From the NCBI GenBank assembly GCA_019115605.1, contig DXDG01000021.1, positions 1 to 55,581 on the forward strand: a stretch of DNA of 55,581 bases, in the 5' to 3' direction. The stretch's first letter is position 1; each line of letters opens with the position of its first letter. The notes beneath the pieces are model-generated. The model worked only from the letters and a program-made list of their open reading frames with translations. It was not told the DNA's origin and did no database searches. Both the position numbers and the translations under genes were made by a program. Source of the stretch: Candidatus Alistipes faecigallinarum (lineage in GTDB: Bacteria; Bacteroidota; Bacteroidia; Bacteroidales; Rikenellaceae). Positions 6,934 through 14,913 of this stretch are shown here, in pieces.

Positions 6934-7938
6934 ATGCTGGTATCCGTCATAGTCCCGGTCTACAAGGTCGAAAAATACCTCGACGCGTGCATCGAAAGCA
7001 TCCTCAGCCAGACGATGCGCGACTTCGAGCTGCTGCTCATAGACGACGGGAGCCCCGACCGCTCGGGCGAGATCTGCGACCGCCATGCGGCGCGCGACGC
7101 GCGAGTGCGCGTCTTCCACGGTCCGAACCGGGGCGTCAGTCGGGCCCGCAACACGGGGCTCGACCGGGCACGCGGCGAGTTTGTGGTCTTCGTCGATGCG
7201 GACGACACCCTCGCCCCGGACCACCTGGAGCAGCTCTGCAACAGCGGCATCGGCGAGGACGGCATCGTCTTCACGAACCTCATCGAGGAACGGCCCCCGC
7301 ACGGCGGCCGTGAACGCATACGGCAATACCCCGTGCCCGACCGGCGCATCACGCCGCAGGAGGGGCATGCGGCCTGCATGGAGGTCGTGGCCGAGCTGCT
7401 GCGGATCCGCTGTTTCGGATGGACCTGGAACAAGCTGTTTTCGCGGGCGACGATCGAACGGCTGGGGCTGCGCTTCGACGAGAGCCTCAGCTACGCCGAA
7501 GACGAGGTATTCACGGCCCGCTACTGCTGCCACATCACCCACCTGGTGAGCCACAGCCACCCCACCTACCGCTACCGGTTCGTGGCGGGCAGCCTGCTCC
7601 ACCGCCCCATCGACCCCGAGGTGCTTATCCGCACCCGCACGCTGCTCGACGGAATCTATGCCACGGAGTACTACAACGATGAGATGCGCTACCTGACCTG
7701 CCGGCTCTTCTTCTCACGCCTGAGACGCGAACTGCGGCGCTGCGCATCGTCCGAAAGCCCCCAGGCCGACCTGCTCGCCCGCACGATGATCGACAACTGG
7801 CAGCGGCTGCGCCGTTATGCCCGTCCCGAGTACAGGCGCAGTTTCTATGACCGGAAGATTCTCCTGCTGGGATGGCTTGCCTGCGGCGGCGGGAAACCCC
7901 GCCGGACGATCCGCCTTGTCCGCGGGCTGCACCTCTAA
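6934..7938 (+). CDS. Family 2 glycosyltransferase
   Basis: This is a 334-residue GT-A enzyme. VSVIVPVYKVEKYL (3-16), IDDGSPD (36-42) and the DxD motif DAD (88-90) define the nucleotide-sugar-binding half. The later FGWTWNKLFSR and SYAEDEVFTARY segments resemble those of EpsJ/WcaA-type transferases acting in capsule or O-antigen assembly. It lies 38 bp downstream of another GT2, so the two are probably co-transcribed. Its stop codon is only 6 bp from the stop of the converging gene at 7945. Donor and acceptor sugars cannot be deduced. Confidence 0.88.
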   Translation: MLVSVIVPVYKVEKYLDACIESILSQTMRDFELLLIDDGSPDRSGEICDRHAARDARVRVFHGPNRGVSRARNTGLDRARGEFVVFVDADDTLAPDHLEQLCNSGIGEDGIVFTNLIEERPPHGGRERIRQYPVPDRRITPQEGHAACMEVVAELLRIRCFGWTWNKLFSRATIERLGLRFDESLSYAEDEVFTARYCCHITHLVSHSHPTYRYRFVAGSLLHRPIDPEVLIRTRTLLDGIYATEYYNDEMRYLTCRLFFSRLRRELRRCASSESPQADLLARTMIDNWQRLRRYARPEYRRSFYDRKILLLGWLACGGGKPRRTIRLVRGLHL

Positions 7939-7944
7939 ATCCCC

Positions 7945-9015
7945 CTATCCCCGCTTCTTTGCACCGAAGGGCGACGGCCAGTAGTGGTAGCGTCGCCGCA
8001 TCTTCCATTTGCGGATCAGGTTGAGCGGCTTGCGCTTCAGGCCGTCGAAACCCCGTTCGAGGAAGTCGTCCACGGCGTCGATGACCCGTGAGGCGCAGTG
8101 TCCGTCGCGGTGCGGCTCCTGGTAGAGGGCATATCTGCGCAGCTCGTCCATCAGATCGTCGGGCCGCGTGAGGGCCCGCTCCAGCGCGGGGCCAACCTGC
8201 CGCGGCTCGCGGACATCGAGCAGGAAGGGGCCCGGATGCGTGTTGCGAAATGTTACGACGGGCTTGTCCAGGAGCATGAACTCGATGATGATCGACGAGC
8301 TGTCGCACAGCATCACGTCGGCCCGCCGCAGCGGCTCAAGATCGAACGTGTTGCCCACATAACGGACATTTTCGTGCGTGGCGGCAATCTCCCGGTAGCG
8401 CTCCGAAACGGCCGGGTCGAGCAGCGGATGGAACATGAAGATCCACTCCCACGGACGCTCCTCGACCAGATGACGGATCTCCTCGACGAGCAGCGGCGCG
8501 GAGGTGATTCCCCGCGAGAAGGTCGAGGTGTAGAGAATGACGGGGCGCTCGTTGCGGGGCAGCTGCTGCATCTCGGGCGTGCAGTAGAGGTCGGCCTTCG
8601 GCCAGCCGGTCTCGTAGACGCGGAAATAGCCGTACTTGCGTTCGAGTTCGCGGAACGTCGGGGTGCTGCTCGGCCCCTGCGAGCAGTAGATATCGAAACA
8701 GCCCCGGATGGTGAAGTGGTCGTCCACGGCCTCGAACCGCTTGCGGTTGGCATAGCCGTGGAAGACGGAGACCTTGATTCCCGGGAAGAAGTCGGGAACG
8801 TAGCGCACCGGCGAGAAGACGGCGATCGGGTTGTACGCCATCACCTCCCCGACGCTCATCAGGCGCCGCTCGCCCGCGACGAGCATGTCCGGACAGCCCG
8901 GTTCGAGGAACCAGGCCGCCTCACCGCCCCGGCGGCGGATCTCCGCCTGCAGGGGCCGCAGAATCGGATAGGCATAGGGCAGCGTGGCAAAAAGCAGGTA
9001 TCTCTTGGTCTCCAT
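7945..9015 (-). CDS. CDP-glycerol glycerophosphotransferase-family protein
   Basis: The 356-residue protein matches the CDP-glycerol:poly(glycerophosphate) glycerophosphotransferase family, a GT-B-like fold. Features are FHGYANRKRF (H86), the strand WIFMFHPLLDP (H196) and LCDSSSIIIEF (D238, S239, S240), the typical D-S-S motif before a helix. In Gram-positives the family builds teichoic acid; in Bacteroidota members usually sit in surface-glycan loci with poorly known substrates. The start at 9015 was chosen because the first strand follows it directly. It lies 16 bp downstream of the FAD oxidoreductase gene on the same strand, so they are likely one transcript, and it converges with two GT2 genes. 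Confidence 0.82.
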   Translation of the reverse strand: METKRYLLFATLPYAYPILRPLQAEIRRRGGEAAWFLEPGCPDMLVAGERRLMSVGEVMAYNPIAVFSPVRYVPDFFPGIKVSVFHGYANRKRFEAVDDHFTIRGCFDIYCSQGPSSTPTFRELERKYGYFRVYETGWPKADLYCTPEMQQLPRNERPVILYTSTFSRGITSAPLLVEEIRHLVEERPWEWIFMFHPLLDPAVSERYREIAATHENVRYVGNTFDLEPLRRADVMLCDSSSIIIEFMLLDKPVVTFRNTHPGPFLLDVREPRQVGPALERALTRPDDLMDELRRYALYQEPHRDGHCASRVIDAVDDFLERGFDGLKRKPLNLIRKWKMRRRYHYWPSPFGAKKRG

Positions 9016-9031
9016 GGGACAAACGTTGGTT

Positions 9032-10588
9032 TCAGGATTGGACGTAGCGGACGACGGCCTCGGCGATCCGTTCGCCGTCGAGGGCCGCCGAGATGATGCC
9101 TCCGGCATAGCCGGCCCCCTCGCCCGCGGGGAAGAGCCCCGCCACCTCGGGGTGCATGAGCGTCGCCGCATCGCGCGGGATCCGCACGGGGGTCGAGGTG
9201 CGCGACTCGACGCCCACGACCACCGCCTCGTTGGTCAGGTAGCCCCGCATGCGGCCGCCGAAGGTGCGGAGGCCCTGCCGGAGGCTTTGGGCGATGAACG
9301 GCGGCATCCAGCGGTCGAGGCGCGAAGGGGTGATGCCCGGGATATACGATGTTGCGGGCAGCGAGGCACTCGCATGTCCGGCGGCAAAGTCGGCCACGCG
9401 CTGCGCCGGGGCGATCTGATGCGCCCCGCCCTCACGGCGCGCCGCCTGCTCGAAGGCCTGCTGGAACTTCAGCCCCGCCAGCTCGCCCCACTGCGGCCGG
9501 AGGTATTCGAAATCCGACAGGCGCACCTCGGTAACCAGCCCCGAGTTGGCATAGGGCGATGTGCGGCCGCTGGGCGACATGCCGTTGACGACCGACTCCG
9601 CCGCATCGGTCATCGCCGGGACGATGAATCCTCCGGGGCACATGCAGAAGGAGTAGACGCCGCGCCCGCCCTCCTGGCTCACGAGCGAATAGGAGGCGGC
9701 CGGAAGGTACTCGCCGCGCGTCGGACAGTGGTACTGGATCGAGTCGATGAGCGCCTGGGGGTGTTCGATGCGCACGCCCATGGCGAAGAGCTTGGCCTCG
9801 ACACGCACGCCGCGGGCATGGAGCAGTTCGTAGATGTCGCGGGCCGAGTGTCCCGTGGCCAGCACCACGGCGGCCCCCTCGATCCGCTCGTCACCCGCGC
9901 AGACGCCGCAGATACGGCCGTTGCGGAGCAGCAGGTCCGTTACACGGCTGTCGAAACGGAACAGGCCGCCCGCATCGAGGATCGTCCGACGGATGTTCCG
10001 GATGATATAGGGCAGCTTGTCGGTGCCGATATGGGGATGCGCCTCGTAGAGGATCTCGGGCGCGGCGCCGTGGAAGACGAGCGTCCGGAGCGCCTTGTTG
10101 TAGTCGCCGCGTTTCTTGCTGCGCGTGAAGAGCTTGCCGTCGGAGAAGGTTCCCGCGCCGCCCTCGCCGAAGGCGTAGTTCGAGTCGGCGGGAACGGCCC
10201 CGTTGCGGTTGATCTGCGCGATGTCGCGCTTGCGCGCCGAGACGTCGCGGCCGCGCTCCAGCACGATGGGCCGGAAACCCAGCTCGATCAGCCGCAGTGC
10301 GGCAAAAAGCCCCGCAGGGCCCGATCCGACGATGACAACCTCCGTGCGGCCCGCAACCTGGGGATAGTCGAAATGCACGGGCGCGGGCAGCGGCTCGCGA
10401 TCGACATAGACCTCGAGCGTCAGATTGACCTTGACCTGCCGCTGGCGGGCGTCGATCGAGCGTTTGACCACCCGCACCAGCGCGAGGTCCGACTCCCGGA
10501 CACCCAGACGCCGGGCCGCCAGCGAGGTATAAAGAGCGGTATCGGCCGCCTGCTTCGGAGTCAGGACAAGAGCGACGGTTTGAGGCAT
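9032..10588 (-). CDS. NAD(P)/FAD-dependent oxidoreductase (COG2509-like)
   Basis: The product has 518 residues. An N-terminal region of about 80 residues precedes a Rossmann FAD-binding motif VVIVGSGPAGLFAA (84-97). Further segments are LERGRDV, FGEGGAGTFSDGKLFTR, VLATGHSARD and a C-terminal GLFPAGEGAGYAGGI that closes the FAD site. This matches a widespread family of FAD-dependent dehydrogenases of uncharacterised function, including the N-terminal region that family carries. Two late cysteines occur in FCMCPGG. It is the first gene of a probable two-gene unit with the CDP-glycerol transferase-like gene; the functional link is unclear. Confidence 0.88.
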   Translation of the reverse strand: MPQTVALVLTPKQAADTALYTSLAARRLGVRESDLALVRVVKRSIDARQRQVKVNLTLEVYVDREPLPAPVHFDYPQVAGRTEVVIVGSGPAGLFAALRLIELGFRPIVLERGRDVSARKRDIAQINRNGAVPADSNYAFGEGGAGTFSDGKLFTRSKKRGDYNKALRTLVFHGAAPEILYEAHPHIGTDKLPYIIRNIRRTILDAGGLFRFDSRVTDLLLRNGRICGVCAGDERIEGAAVVLATGHSARDIYELLHARGVRVEAKLFAMGVRIEHPQALIDSIQYHCPTRGEYLPAASYSLVSQEGGRGVYSFCMCPGGFIVPAMTDAAESVVNGMSPSGRTSPYANSGLVTEVRLSDFEYLRPQWGELAGLKFQQAFEQAARREGGAHQIAPAQRVADFAAGHASASLPATSYIPGITPSRLDRWMPPFIAQSLRQGLRTFGGRMRGYLTNEAVVVGVESRTSTPVRIPRDAATLMHPEVAGLFPAGEGAGYAGGIISAALDGERIAEAVVRYVQS

Positions 10589-10668
10589 AAAACTGAAAAA
10601 TTACAGACAAAAATAGATAAAAAAGCTGAATAATAGGGCTCTCGGCGCGGCCTTTTGCAATTTTTTCG

Positions 10669-10676
10669 TATCTTTG
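10669..10676 (+). promoter_or_regulatory. -7 box of tRNA-Leu(TAG)
   Basis: An exact TATCTTTG lies 10 bp before the tRNA. No TTTG is found at the standard distance. Confidence 0.6.
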
Positions 10677-10686
10677 CCTGCAAGTC

Positions 10687-10768
10687 GCGGATATGGTGTA
10701 ATTGGTAGCCACGTCAGACTTAGGATCTGATGCCTTACGGCGTGGGGGTTCGAGTCCCTTTATCCGCA
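10687..10768 (+). tRNA. tRNA-Leu (anticodon TAG), island integration target
   Basis: The acceptor pair is GCGGATA (10687-10693) and TATCCGC (10761-10767), with discriminator A at 10768. The anticodon stem TCAGA / TCTGA encloses loop CTTAGGA, giving TAG, which reads CUA and probably other CUN codons. It has a class II long variable arm. Its last 17 bases plus one form one end of an 18-bp direct repeat whose other copy lies at 24233-24250. Confidence 0.95.
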
Positions 10769-10769
10769 C
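10752..10769 (+). repeat. Left attachment repeat (attL-like)
   Basis: This 18-bp sequence spans the T-arm and acceptor end of tRNA-Leu(TAG) and matches 24233-24250 at 17 of 18 positions. It keeps the tRNA intact after integration. Confidence 0.75.
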
Positions 10770-10770
10770 A

Positions 10771-10799
10771 AAGGAGCCTTTTCCGAGGCTCCTTTTTTT
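10771..10799 (+). terminator. Terminator after tRNA-Leu(TAG)
   Basis: AAGGAGCC / GGCTCCTT forms an 8-bp stem with an 8-nt loop and a run of T residues. From 10800 to 11057 there is no gene; a GGTGGCAA motif occurs twice (about 10909-10928) and could be integrase arm-site remnants. Confidence 0.85.
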
Positions 10800-11057
10800 G
10801 TGGAAGCCCGGATGCATAACAACGCAAAACAGTTGTATATCAACAAATTGACCGAATTGGCCAGCATCCCGACCTCCGTCACCGAAAAGTATTTCGCCGA
10901 AAACCTTCGGGTGGCAATTTGGTGGCAAGGGGGTCAAATCGGGAGCCGGGCGAGTAAACTGCCACCTTTTTTGCTTATAATACACTGAACTGCTGCACTT
11001 TGCACCGCAATAGATTTTTCTTGTCAGCGTTTTGTTAACCTCTAAATTTTCAAAGCC

Positions 11058-11504
11058 ATGAGACAAGAGTCTTTTGCAATCCTTTTCCTGATGCGAAAGG
11101 GAAGGCCCAAGAAAAACGGGCAGGCACCGATCAGCGCACGCATCACAACCGGCGGATTCCGACAGGAAATCTACACCCAATGCGACTGTGATCCGGAGTT
11201 GTGGAACCAACAGAAGGAGCGGGCCATGGGAAAAAGCAAACTGGCCATCCAGGTCAACAACCGAATCAACGACTTCCGGATCAAGATCATCGACATCCGC
11301 AGCAAGTTGCTTGCCGAAGGTTTCGAAGCCAATGCCCTGCAAATCAAACAGCGTTACTTCAACCCGCTCAAACACACCATGATGTTGATCGCGGGGCGGG
11401 CGCTGACGAGGGGCCAAAAGAAAACGGTGGCAGAGCGTATGCTCTGCCACCGTTCGTCATGCGGGGATGTGCCCTGCTGCGGCTGCCGGATCAGAAAACA
11501 ATGA
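11058..11504 (+). pseudogene. Truncated tyrosine-type integrase (N-terminal part only)
   Basis: The first ~110 codons read as the arm-type DNA-binding region of a Bacteroidota tyrosine recombinase: SFAILFLMRKGRP, then ITTGGFRQEIYT, LWNQQKERAMG, and a helix NNRINDFRIKI. Intact relatives are about 400 residues and end in a catalytic domain with R-H-R-H-Y; none of that is present. The last ~35 codons read antisense through the terminator hairpin and 3' end of the converging lipoprotein gene, so the break lies near 11390-11415. It was probably the island's own integrase, given its position beside the tRNA. Confidence 0.8.
11416..11452 (-). terminator. Terminator of the fimbrillin-like operon
   Basis: On the minus strand an 11-bp perfect stem GGTGGCAGAGC / GCTCTGCCACC with a 4-nt loop is followed by GTTTTCTTTT. 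Confidence 0.85.
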
Positions 11505-11511
11505 CAGGACG
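11423..11511 (-). repeat. Duplicated 3' end segment, copy 1
   Basis: About 88 bp here match 13203-13289 with roughly ten differences. The block covers the terminator hairpin, the 3' spacer and the last codons (…RPVIVF) of the lipoprotein gene, showing that the gene duplication included its 3' flank. Confidence 0.8.
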
Positions 11512-13110
11512 TACGTAGTCCTTATAGCTCTGTTCCTGGTTCCTCTTGCCTTGAATGAAATTCACTGTCCACACCTGAGTAATCCATCCATCATGTCTAG
11601 TTGAGGAGATATAATCATAATTATTGTCGAATTGTTTGATATGCTCCTGCAAACCGGCATCGGCAGTCGCTTTGACTGCACTAAACTGGCTTTCCAGATA
11701 GTCCTTGTACGTTAGCATATGCAAAAGCTGGCCGCACGAGGGCAGGAACCAGCCGCTGGTACCCGTAGGGGCTTTCAGCGGTGCCTGCCATGCGTAGTCG
11801 TCGGTCGGGTTGCCGTCATAGTCTAAGGCACGGTTGCCGTAGTTTTCGCACGCCCAGGCCGCCTGGAAGTGGCGCATCTCCCAGCCCTCGTCGGCGTAGT
11901 CCTTCACACAGTTGTGCATCGCCTGGCAGTTGGCATAGCCGTTCCAGTCATACTCATTGGAGGAATAGGTATCTTCCAACCCCCAAGGTATAGCCTTATT
12001 CGCCCAACACGGGCTGTCGTTATAGTTGTTGTGTGCATCGGTGATGGCCACGGCATAGCCGCGCATCTCGCCCGCGAGGGTCGGGCCTCCGGCGTTGAGG
12101 GGCTTCGTGTAGTCCGAGGCATCCGTGGCGTGCCGACCGGCATGGAACACGATGCCGATAACCGTCTTGTCCGCCTCGGGAGCTACCGCCTCAGTTGCAG
12201 TTTCAACAGTTCCGTCGGGGAAGAGCTTACGCAGGCCGCCGTCGCTCGTCGTGCCGTCGCTGTAGAGGTAGTCGCCCATCTTCAGGTCTGCGGCCTCATA
12301 CTCGGTGACAGCCTCGGCCCAGCCGCCCTCCAGGCTTGGGGCTGCGAGGGTGATGTTGCTGTTGGCCTTGAACTCCTTGCCTGCAAAGGTCTTGGTGTAC
12401 AACGTGCCGTCGTACTCCACCGTCAGGGTGGTGCTCCCCTCCGTAACGATGTTGGGCAGGGCATAGAGCGTGGCCGTGCCGTCGGCCTCGCCGGTAAGGG
12501 TGAGGGGCGCTGTTTTAAACCATGGCCTTAACCAGGTACTCGGAAACTGGTAGGCATAGTTCATCCCCATCACGGTAAGTTCCTTTCCCGGTTCCACCCC
12601 GGTAAAGGTCATGCGTCCCTGCGGATGCTCATCGAGGGTAAGCGTGATGGTGGTTATGCCGTTTTCGCCCACCTCATAGCTGCCCGAAGTGGTGCAAGCG
12701 AGTTCGCCGGGCTGCTCCATATATAAGTTGTCATTTTTCCCTGCGGTTGCTTTTTCTGCATAGCGGCCATATAACGTTACGGAATTACGGATAAATCTAT
12801 CGGTTATCGTTACTACCCACTCCCCGTTGGTATAGGTGGCTTTACCCCGTCCATCTATGCCGACACTATTTTTGGTCGCATTCCCGAAATAAACCACGTC
12901 GCCTTCGGCCCATTCGCTTTTGGGGGCGCGGGTCTCCGCGTCGCCATCGTAGCCGCCGCGGGTGACGTTGAAGATGATTTTGGTCGGGGTGATGCCCTGC
13001 TGCGGAGCAGGCTCGGGCGTGATGTCGTCCTTGCTGCACGCTGCGACGGCAAGGCACAGGCCTGCGGCGGCCATCCACCGCAAAGTCTTATGTATCATAT
13101 TGTGTTTCAT
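11491..13110 (-). CDS. Fimbrillin-like surface lipoprotein with FISUMP-like C-terminus, paralogue 1
   Basis: The 539-residue product has a lipoprotein signal with cysteine 25 after AVAA. The N-terminal half begins TPTKIIFNVTRGGYDGDAET and continues with SEWAEGDVVYF, the pattern of Bacteroidota fimbrillin-family (Mfa-like) proteins. The C-terminal half has WNGYANC, GWEMRHFQAAW, and SGWFLPSCGQLL near 465-476, resembling the Fibrobacter major paralogous (FISUMP/DUF1566-like) fold. It is closely related to the next gene upstream, and the two share long identical blocks. It is the last gene of a five-gene minus-strand series. An internal ATG five codons later is an alternative start. It is probably exported to the outer surface; the ligand is unknown. 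Confidence 0.8.
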   Translation of the reverse strand: MKHNMIHKTLRWMAAAGLCLAVAACSKDDITPEPAPQQGITPTKIIFNVTRGGYDGDAETRAPKSEWAEGDVVYFGNATKNSVGIDGRGKATYTNGEWVVTITDRFIRNSVTLYGRYAEKATAGKNDNLYMEQPGELACTTSGSYEVGENGITTITLTLDEHPQGRMTFTGVEPGKELTVMGMNYAYQFPSTWLRPWFKTAPLTLTGEADGTATLYALPNIVTEGSTTLTVEYDGTLYTKTFAGKEFKANSNITLAAPSLEGGWAEAVTEYEAADLKMGDYLYSDGTTSDGGLRKLFPDGTVETATEAVAPEADKTVIGIVFHAGRHATDASDYTKPLNAGGPTLAGEMRGYAVAITDAHNNYNDSPCWANKAIPWGLEDTYSSNEYDWNGYANCQAMHNCVKDYADEGWEMRHFQAAWACENYGNRALDYDGNPTDDYAWQAPLKAPTGTSGWFLPSCGQLLHMLTYKDYLESQFSAVKATADAGLQEHIKQFDNNYDYISSTRHDGWITQVWTVNFIQGKRNQEQSYKDYVRPVIVF

Positions 13111-13202
13111 AATGTGCTACTTGATTCGTCCATTCACCGCTTCTTCCTGGGCCGTAGCCGGAGGAGGTGGCGGTGTCGCCCGGCTCACGGGCGACGGGGA
13201 AT

Positions 13203-13289
13203 AACGGCGGCAGAGCGTGCTCTGCCACCGTTCGTCATGCGAGGATGTGTCCTGCTGCGGCTGCCGGATCAGAAGACGATTACAGGACG
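13203..13289 (-). repeat. Duplicated 3' end segment, copy 2 (degraded terminator)
   Basis: This matches 11423-11511. The hairpin here is GGTGGCAGAGC / GCTCTGCCGCC with a 2-nt loop and no T run after it, so it has probably lost terminator activity, allowing read-through to the second lipoprotein gene. Confidence 0.75.
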
Positions 13290-14885
13290 AGTTCTCAAAG
13301 CCATATCTCGTCTTAGCTTATCTATCGAGTTTTTGCTTACTCCCCACGCAAAAAGTTCAGCACCACTCAAAGTCGAAGAATAATATGTATAAGGACTCAT
13401 TTTATCAACATACTCATTTAGCATGGGGTTGGATGCAGCCTTTTTAGCAGCCAAAATATGTTCATTTATATAGTCATGAAAATCTTGCATATACAGAAGC
13501 TGGCCGCAGGACGGCAGGAACCAGCCACTGGTCCCGGCAGGGGCCTTCAGCGGCGCCTGCCATGCGTAGTCGGAGGTTGGCTTGCCATCATAGTCCAGTG
13601 TGCGGTTGCCGTAGGTCTCGCAACTCCAGGCTGCCTGGAAATGGCGCATCTCCCAGCCTTCGCCGGCATGGGCCGTTACATAGTCGTGCATCACCTGGCA
13701 GTTGGCATAGCCGTTCCAGTCATACTTATCGGTAGAAATGTCTAGTGTAAAGCGATACTCGTCGTTCGGCCCTAATACCCACGCTGCATCGTTTCCAAAA
13801 GTTGCATCGGCCACGGCCACGGCATAGCCGCGCACCTCACCCGTGAGGGTCGGACCTCCGGTGGTGAGGGGTTTCGTATAGTCCGATGTATCCTTGGCGT
13901 ACCGGTCGACATGGAACACGATGCCGATAACCGTCTTGCCCGCCACCGGAGCAACCGTCTCAGGCGTGGCCTCGATCGTGCCGTCGGGATAGAGTTTACG
14001 CAGGCCACCGTCGCTCGTCGTACCATCGCTGTAGAGGTAGTCACCCAGTTTCAGGTCTGCAGCACCGTACTCGGCGGCAGCCTCTTCCCAGCCGCCCTCC
14101 AGGCTCGGAGCTGCAAGGGTAATGTTGCTGTTCTCCTTGAACTCCTTGCCCGAGAAGGTCTTGGTGTACCACAAGCCGTCATACTTCACCGTCAGAGTAA
14201 TATAATTGCTCGAGAAGATGTCCGTGTTAGGCAGGGCGTAGAGTGTGGCTGTACCGTCTTCTTCGCCGGTAAGGATGATTGAATCGAAATCATTGAAATT
14301 CATATACATAGGATCTATGTAGCACTCCCATTCGACAACTCGTGTCATGTTCTGCACGACAAGTTCCTTACCTTTGCCCACACCGGTAAAGGTCATGCGT
14401 CCCTGCGGGTGCCGGTCGAGACTGAGCGTGATGGTAGCTACGCCGCCTTCACTCACCTGATAGCTGCCCGAATTGGTGTAGGCGACATCCCCATTCTCAT
14501 CGAAATAAAAGAAACGCTCATAATCAGGACTTTGCGACATATACTCTCCATAGACGGCAGCCAAGGTGGCGTTGTTCCCCGAGATAGAATATTTCATATC
14601 AACGACCCACTCCCCGCCGGTATAGGTGGCTTTGTTCATCTCTTCTGATTTTAATACGCCGAACCACACCACATCGCCCTCCTTCCATTCGCTCTTGGGT
14701 GCGCGGGTCTCCGCGTCGTCTGCGTAGCCGCTGCGGGTAACGTTGAAGATGATTTTGGTCGGGGTGACGCCCTCCTGCGGAATATTCTCCGACACTATGC
14801 TGTCCTTGTTGCACGCTGCGGCGGCAAGGACCAGGCCTGCGGTGGCCATCCACCGCAAAGTCTTATGTATCATATTGTGTTTCAT
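13269..14885 (-). CDS. Fimbrillin-like surface lipoprotein with FISUMP-like C-terminus, paralogue 2
   Basis: This 538-residue paralogue of the neighbouring product shares the same signal start (MKHNMIHKTLRWMA), lipobox (LAAAAC), TPTKIIFNVTR, SEWKEGDVVWF, the LYSDGTTSDGGLRKL block, and SGWFLPSCGQLLYM. The most divergent stretches are residues ~75-215 and the last ~60 before RPVIVF, which suggests diversifying surface segments within a conserved scaffold. The gene starts 28 bp after the BIG2 gene ends and lies 158 bp before paralogue 1. It is likely co-transcribed with both. Ligand or partner is unknown; fimbrial tip, adhesin or glycan-binding roles are possible. Confidence 0.8.
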   Translation of the reverse strand: MKHNMIHKTLRWMATAGLVLAAAACNKDSIVSENIPQEGVTPTKIIFNVTRSGYADDAETRAPKSEWKEGDVVWFGVLKSEEMNKATYTGGEWVVDMKYSISGNNATLAAVYGEYMSQSPDYERFFYFDENGDVAYTNSGSYQVSEGGVATITLSLDRHPQGRMTFTGVGKGKELVVQNMTRVVEWECYIDPMYMNFNDFDSIILTGEEDGTATLYALPNTDIFSSNYITLTVKYDGLWYTKTFSGKEFKENSNITLAAPSLEGGWEEAAAEYGAADLKLGDYLYSDGTTSDGGLRKLYPDGTIEATPETVAPVAGKTVIGIVFHVDRYAKDTSDYTKPLTTGGPTLTGEVRGYAVAVADATFGNDAAWVLGPNDEYRFTLDISTDKYDWNGYANCQVMHDYVTAHAGEGWEMRHFQAAWSCETYGNRTLDYDGKPTSDYAWQAPLKAPAGTSGWFLPSCGQLLYMQDFHDYINEHILAAKKAASNPMLNEYVDKMSPYTYYSSTLSGAELFAWGVSKNSIDKLRRDMALRTRPVIVF

Positions 14886-14913
14886 ATTGCAATCTTGGAA
14901 TTAAACAGTTCAT

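Noticed and set aside
9032..10588. Classification as a flavin monooxygenase or thioredoxin reductase
   Set aside because: The N-terminal region and late FAD-closing motif match the COG2509-type dehydrogenases better, and no redox-active CxxC of thioredoxin reductase type is present.
10800..10988. A 62-codon frame starting with GTG right after the tRNA terminator
   Set aside because: It starts inside the terminator tail and has no domain; more likely island-end DNA with integrase arm sites.
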